From: Paludisphaera borealis
Lineage (GTDB): Bacteria > Planctomycetota > Planctomycetia > Isosphaerales > Isosphaeraceae
Direction of reading: 5' to 3'
NCBI RefSeq assembly: GCF_001956985.1
Contig: NZ_CP019082.1
Coordinates: forward strand, 4,960,001 to 5,024,000
DNA: 64,000 nucleotides
Below, piece by piece: positions 63,283 through 64,000 of this stretch (position 1 is its first letter; the number at the start of each line of letters is the position of its first letter). The notes under the pieces were generated by a model. It was not told the DNA's origin and ran no database searches. It saw only the letters and a program-made list of their open reading frames with translations. The position numbers were made by a program, and so were the translations under genes.

Positions 63283-63338
63283 CGCGATCGACTCCTCTCG
63301 TCCTCGGGGTGAAAGCTCCGGACCGATTGAACCGTCAG

Positions 63339-64000
63339 CTAGACCGCCACCGGGCCGCCTGGCTGGACGAGCGCCTGGGACGATCGGGCTGAGGAGCCGG
63401 CCCCCGGTTTTCGACGTCGGGCATAGAGCAGGGACACCGGGGATCGACGGTCCTCGTTGGTGTGGTCGATCGCGACCTGATAGCCCCGGTCTTCGAGCCA
63501 CTCCGACATGCCTTCCGCCCCCGACTCCACGTCGTGCACCTCCACGACCAACTGCTTGATCTTCCTCCAGTCCGCCTCGTCGACTCCTCGCAGGACGTCC
63601 CACTCGCTCCCCTCCACGTCAACCTTGAGCAGGTCGATTCTGTCGATTCCGTGGTCGGAGATGGTCTTCGAGAGTCGGGTGAGCGTACAGACGCGATCTT
63701 TCTTCCGGGAGGCGTAATAGAGCAGCCCGCTCACTCCCCACGAACGGACCTTCTCGCGCGCTTCTCGCAGGCGTCCGCCGCCTCCGGCTCTCTGGTCGCC
63801 CATGCGGATCAGAATGTCTCTCAGGTCCGCCCAGCGTTTCTCCAGGCGGTCGGGGCACGATGTCGAGAAGCAAGGAAGGTGCGGGTAATAGGTGAAAACC
63901 GCCTGGCCCTCCCGGTCCGAAAGGCCCGCGTTCCGCAGGACGATTCTTCCTTCCAGGCGGCTCGTATTGAGGCGCAGGGATTCGAAGATGTCGGGAACGG
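63339..64000 (-). CDS. FkbM-family methyltransferase (first copy), N-terminus outside the window
   Basis: The frame stays open to base 64000. The visible part (about 220 residues) begins VPDIFESLRLNTSRLEG, aligned with FEPIPETFDLLRLNTNRF of the third copy, then NAGLSDREGQAVFTYYPHLP, and the C-terminal core LLKVDVEGSEWDVLRGVDEAD followed by WRKIKQLVVEVHDVESG. The SAM-binding DVGANIG motif is expected upstream of base 64000. The similarity to the copy at 54605 is higher than to the copy at 62296. Confidence 0.85.
   Translation of the reverse strand, partial: VPDIFESLRLNTSRLEGRIVLRNAGLSDREGQAVFTYYPHLPCFSTSCPDRLEKRWADLRDILIRMGDQRAGGGGRLREAREKVRSWGVSGLLYYASRKKDRVCTLTRLSKTISDHGIDRIDLLKVDVEGSEWDVLRGVDEADWRKIKQLVVEVHDVESGAEGMSEWLEDRGYQVAIDHTNEDRRSPVSLLYARRRKPGAGSSARSSQALVQPGGPVAV

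Overview
The window comes from a high-GC planctomycete, most likely of the family Isosphaeraceae (Isosphaera, Singulisphaera or Paludisphaera type). The evidence is a set of families typical of that phylum: two DUF1559 proteins with type IV pilin-like N-termini, a c-type haem / DUF1549 / DUF1553 protein followed by two Tat-dependent DUF1501 proteins, an ECF sigma factor paired with a Ser/Thr kinase that has a membrane C-terminus, an ECF sigma/anti-sigma pair, and many lipoproteins. It looks like ordinary chromosome with no phage, plasmid or transposon genes. I found no rRNA, tRNA or CRISPR array.

Layout. 1-2.1 kb (minus): hpf, a PtsN-like EIIA, HPr and the start of ptsI, a regulatory phosphorelay without sugar permeases here. 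2.4-5.4 kb: a lactate-permease-type transporter, a small hypothetical gene and a YfcE-type phosphodiesterase. 5.4-6.0 kb: a cluster of a short dispersed repeat. 6.0-10.5 kb: an unknown gene, DUF4058, an ECF sigma with its membrane anti-sigma, and DUF6624. 10.6-15.7 kb: the c-haem/DUF1549/DUF1553 and double DUF1501 operon. 15.7-17.1 kb: a bS21-like small gene between two direct repeats, and a lipoprotein. 17.1-20.9 kb (minus): a LarA-like protein and a sigma/kinase pair. 21-22 kb: a membrane protein and a DCC-type thiol oxidoreductase. 22.1-27.2 kb: an operon of an EF-hand/CotH protein, a DUF4956 membrane protein and a CpxRA-like two-component system, preceded by a candidate direct-repeat operator. 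27.4-38.9 kb: DUF1559 genes, an FAD oxidoreductase, a DUF5009 acyltransferase-like protein, a GlmU-like protein, a DMT transporter, a glycosyltransferase, ferritin and a 2-hydroxyacid dehydrogenase. 38.9-46.8 kb: an M48-type protease, an amphipathic-repeat lipoprotein, a BlaI repressor with its probable operator, two paralogous membrane proteins, mgtE and serS. 46.9-54.6 kb: an M20 dipeptidase, an unknown gene, a solute-binding lipoprotein, an esterase and a HAD phosphatase.

54.6-64 kb (minus) is the most unusual part. It is a co-directional run of three FkbM methyltransferases (one cut by the window edge), a MacA/MacB-like exporter split into adaptor, ATPase and permease, a membrane protein, and a large secreted protein with propeller-like repeats. 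The FkbM proteins look like those tied to natural-product assembly lines, so this may be the export and tailoring end of a biosynthetic locus that continues past position 64000.

Regulation visible in the DNA: a repressor dyad inside the spacer of the blaI promoter (41202-41230), direct repeats at the -35 position of the CotH/two-component operon (22040-22082), strong terminators at 28721-28759 and 49819-49859, and weaker hairpins elsewhere.
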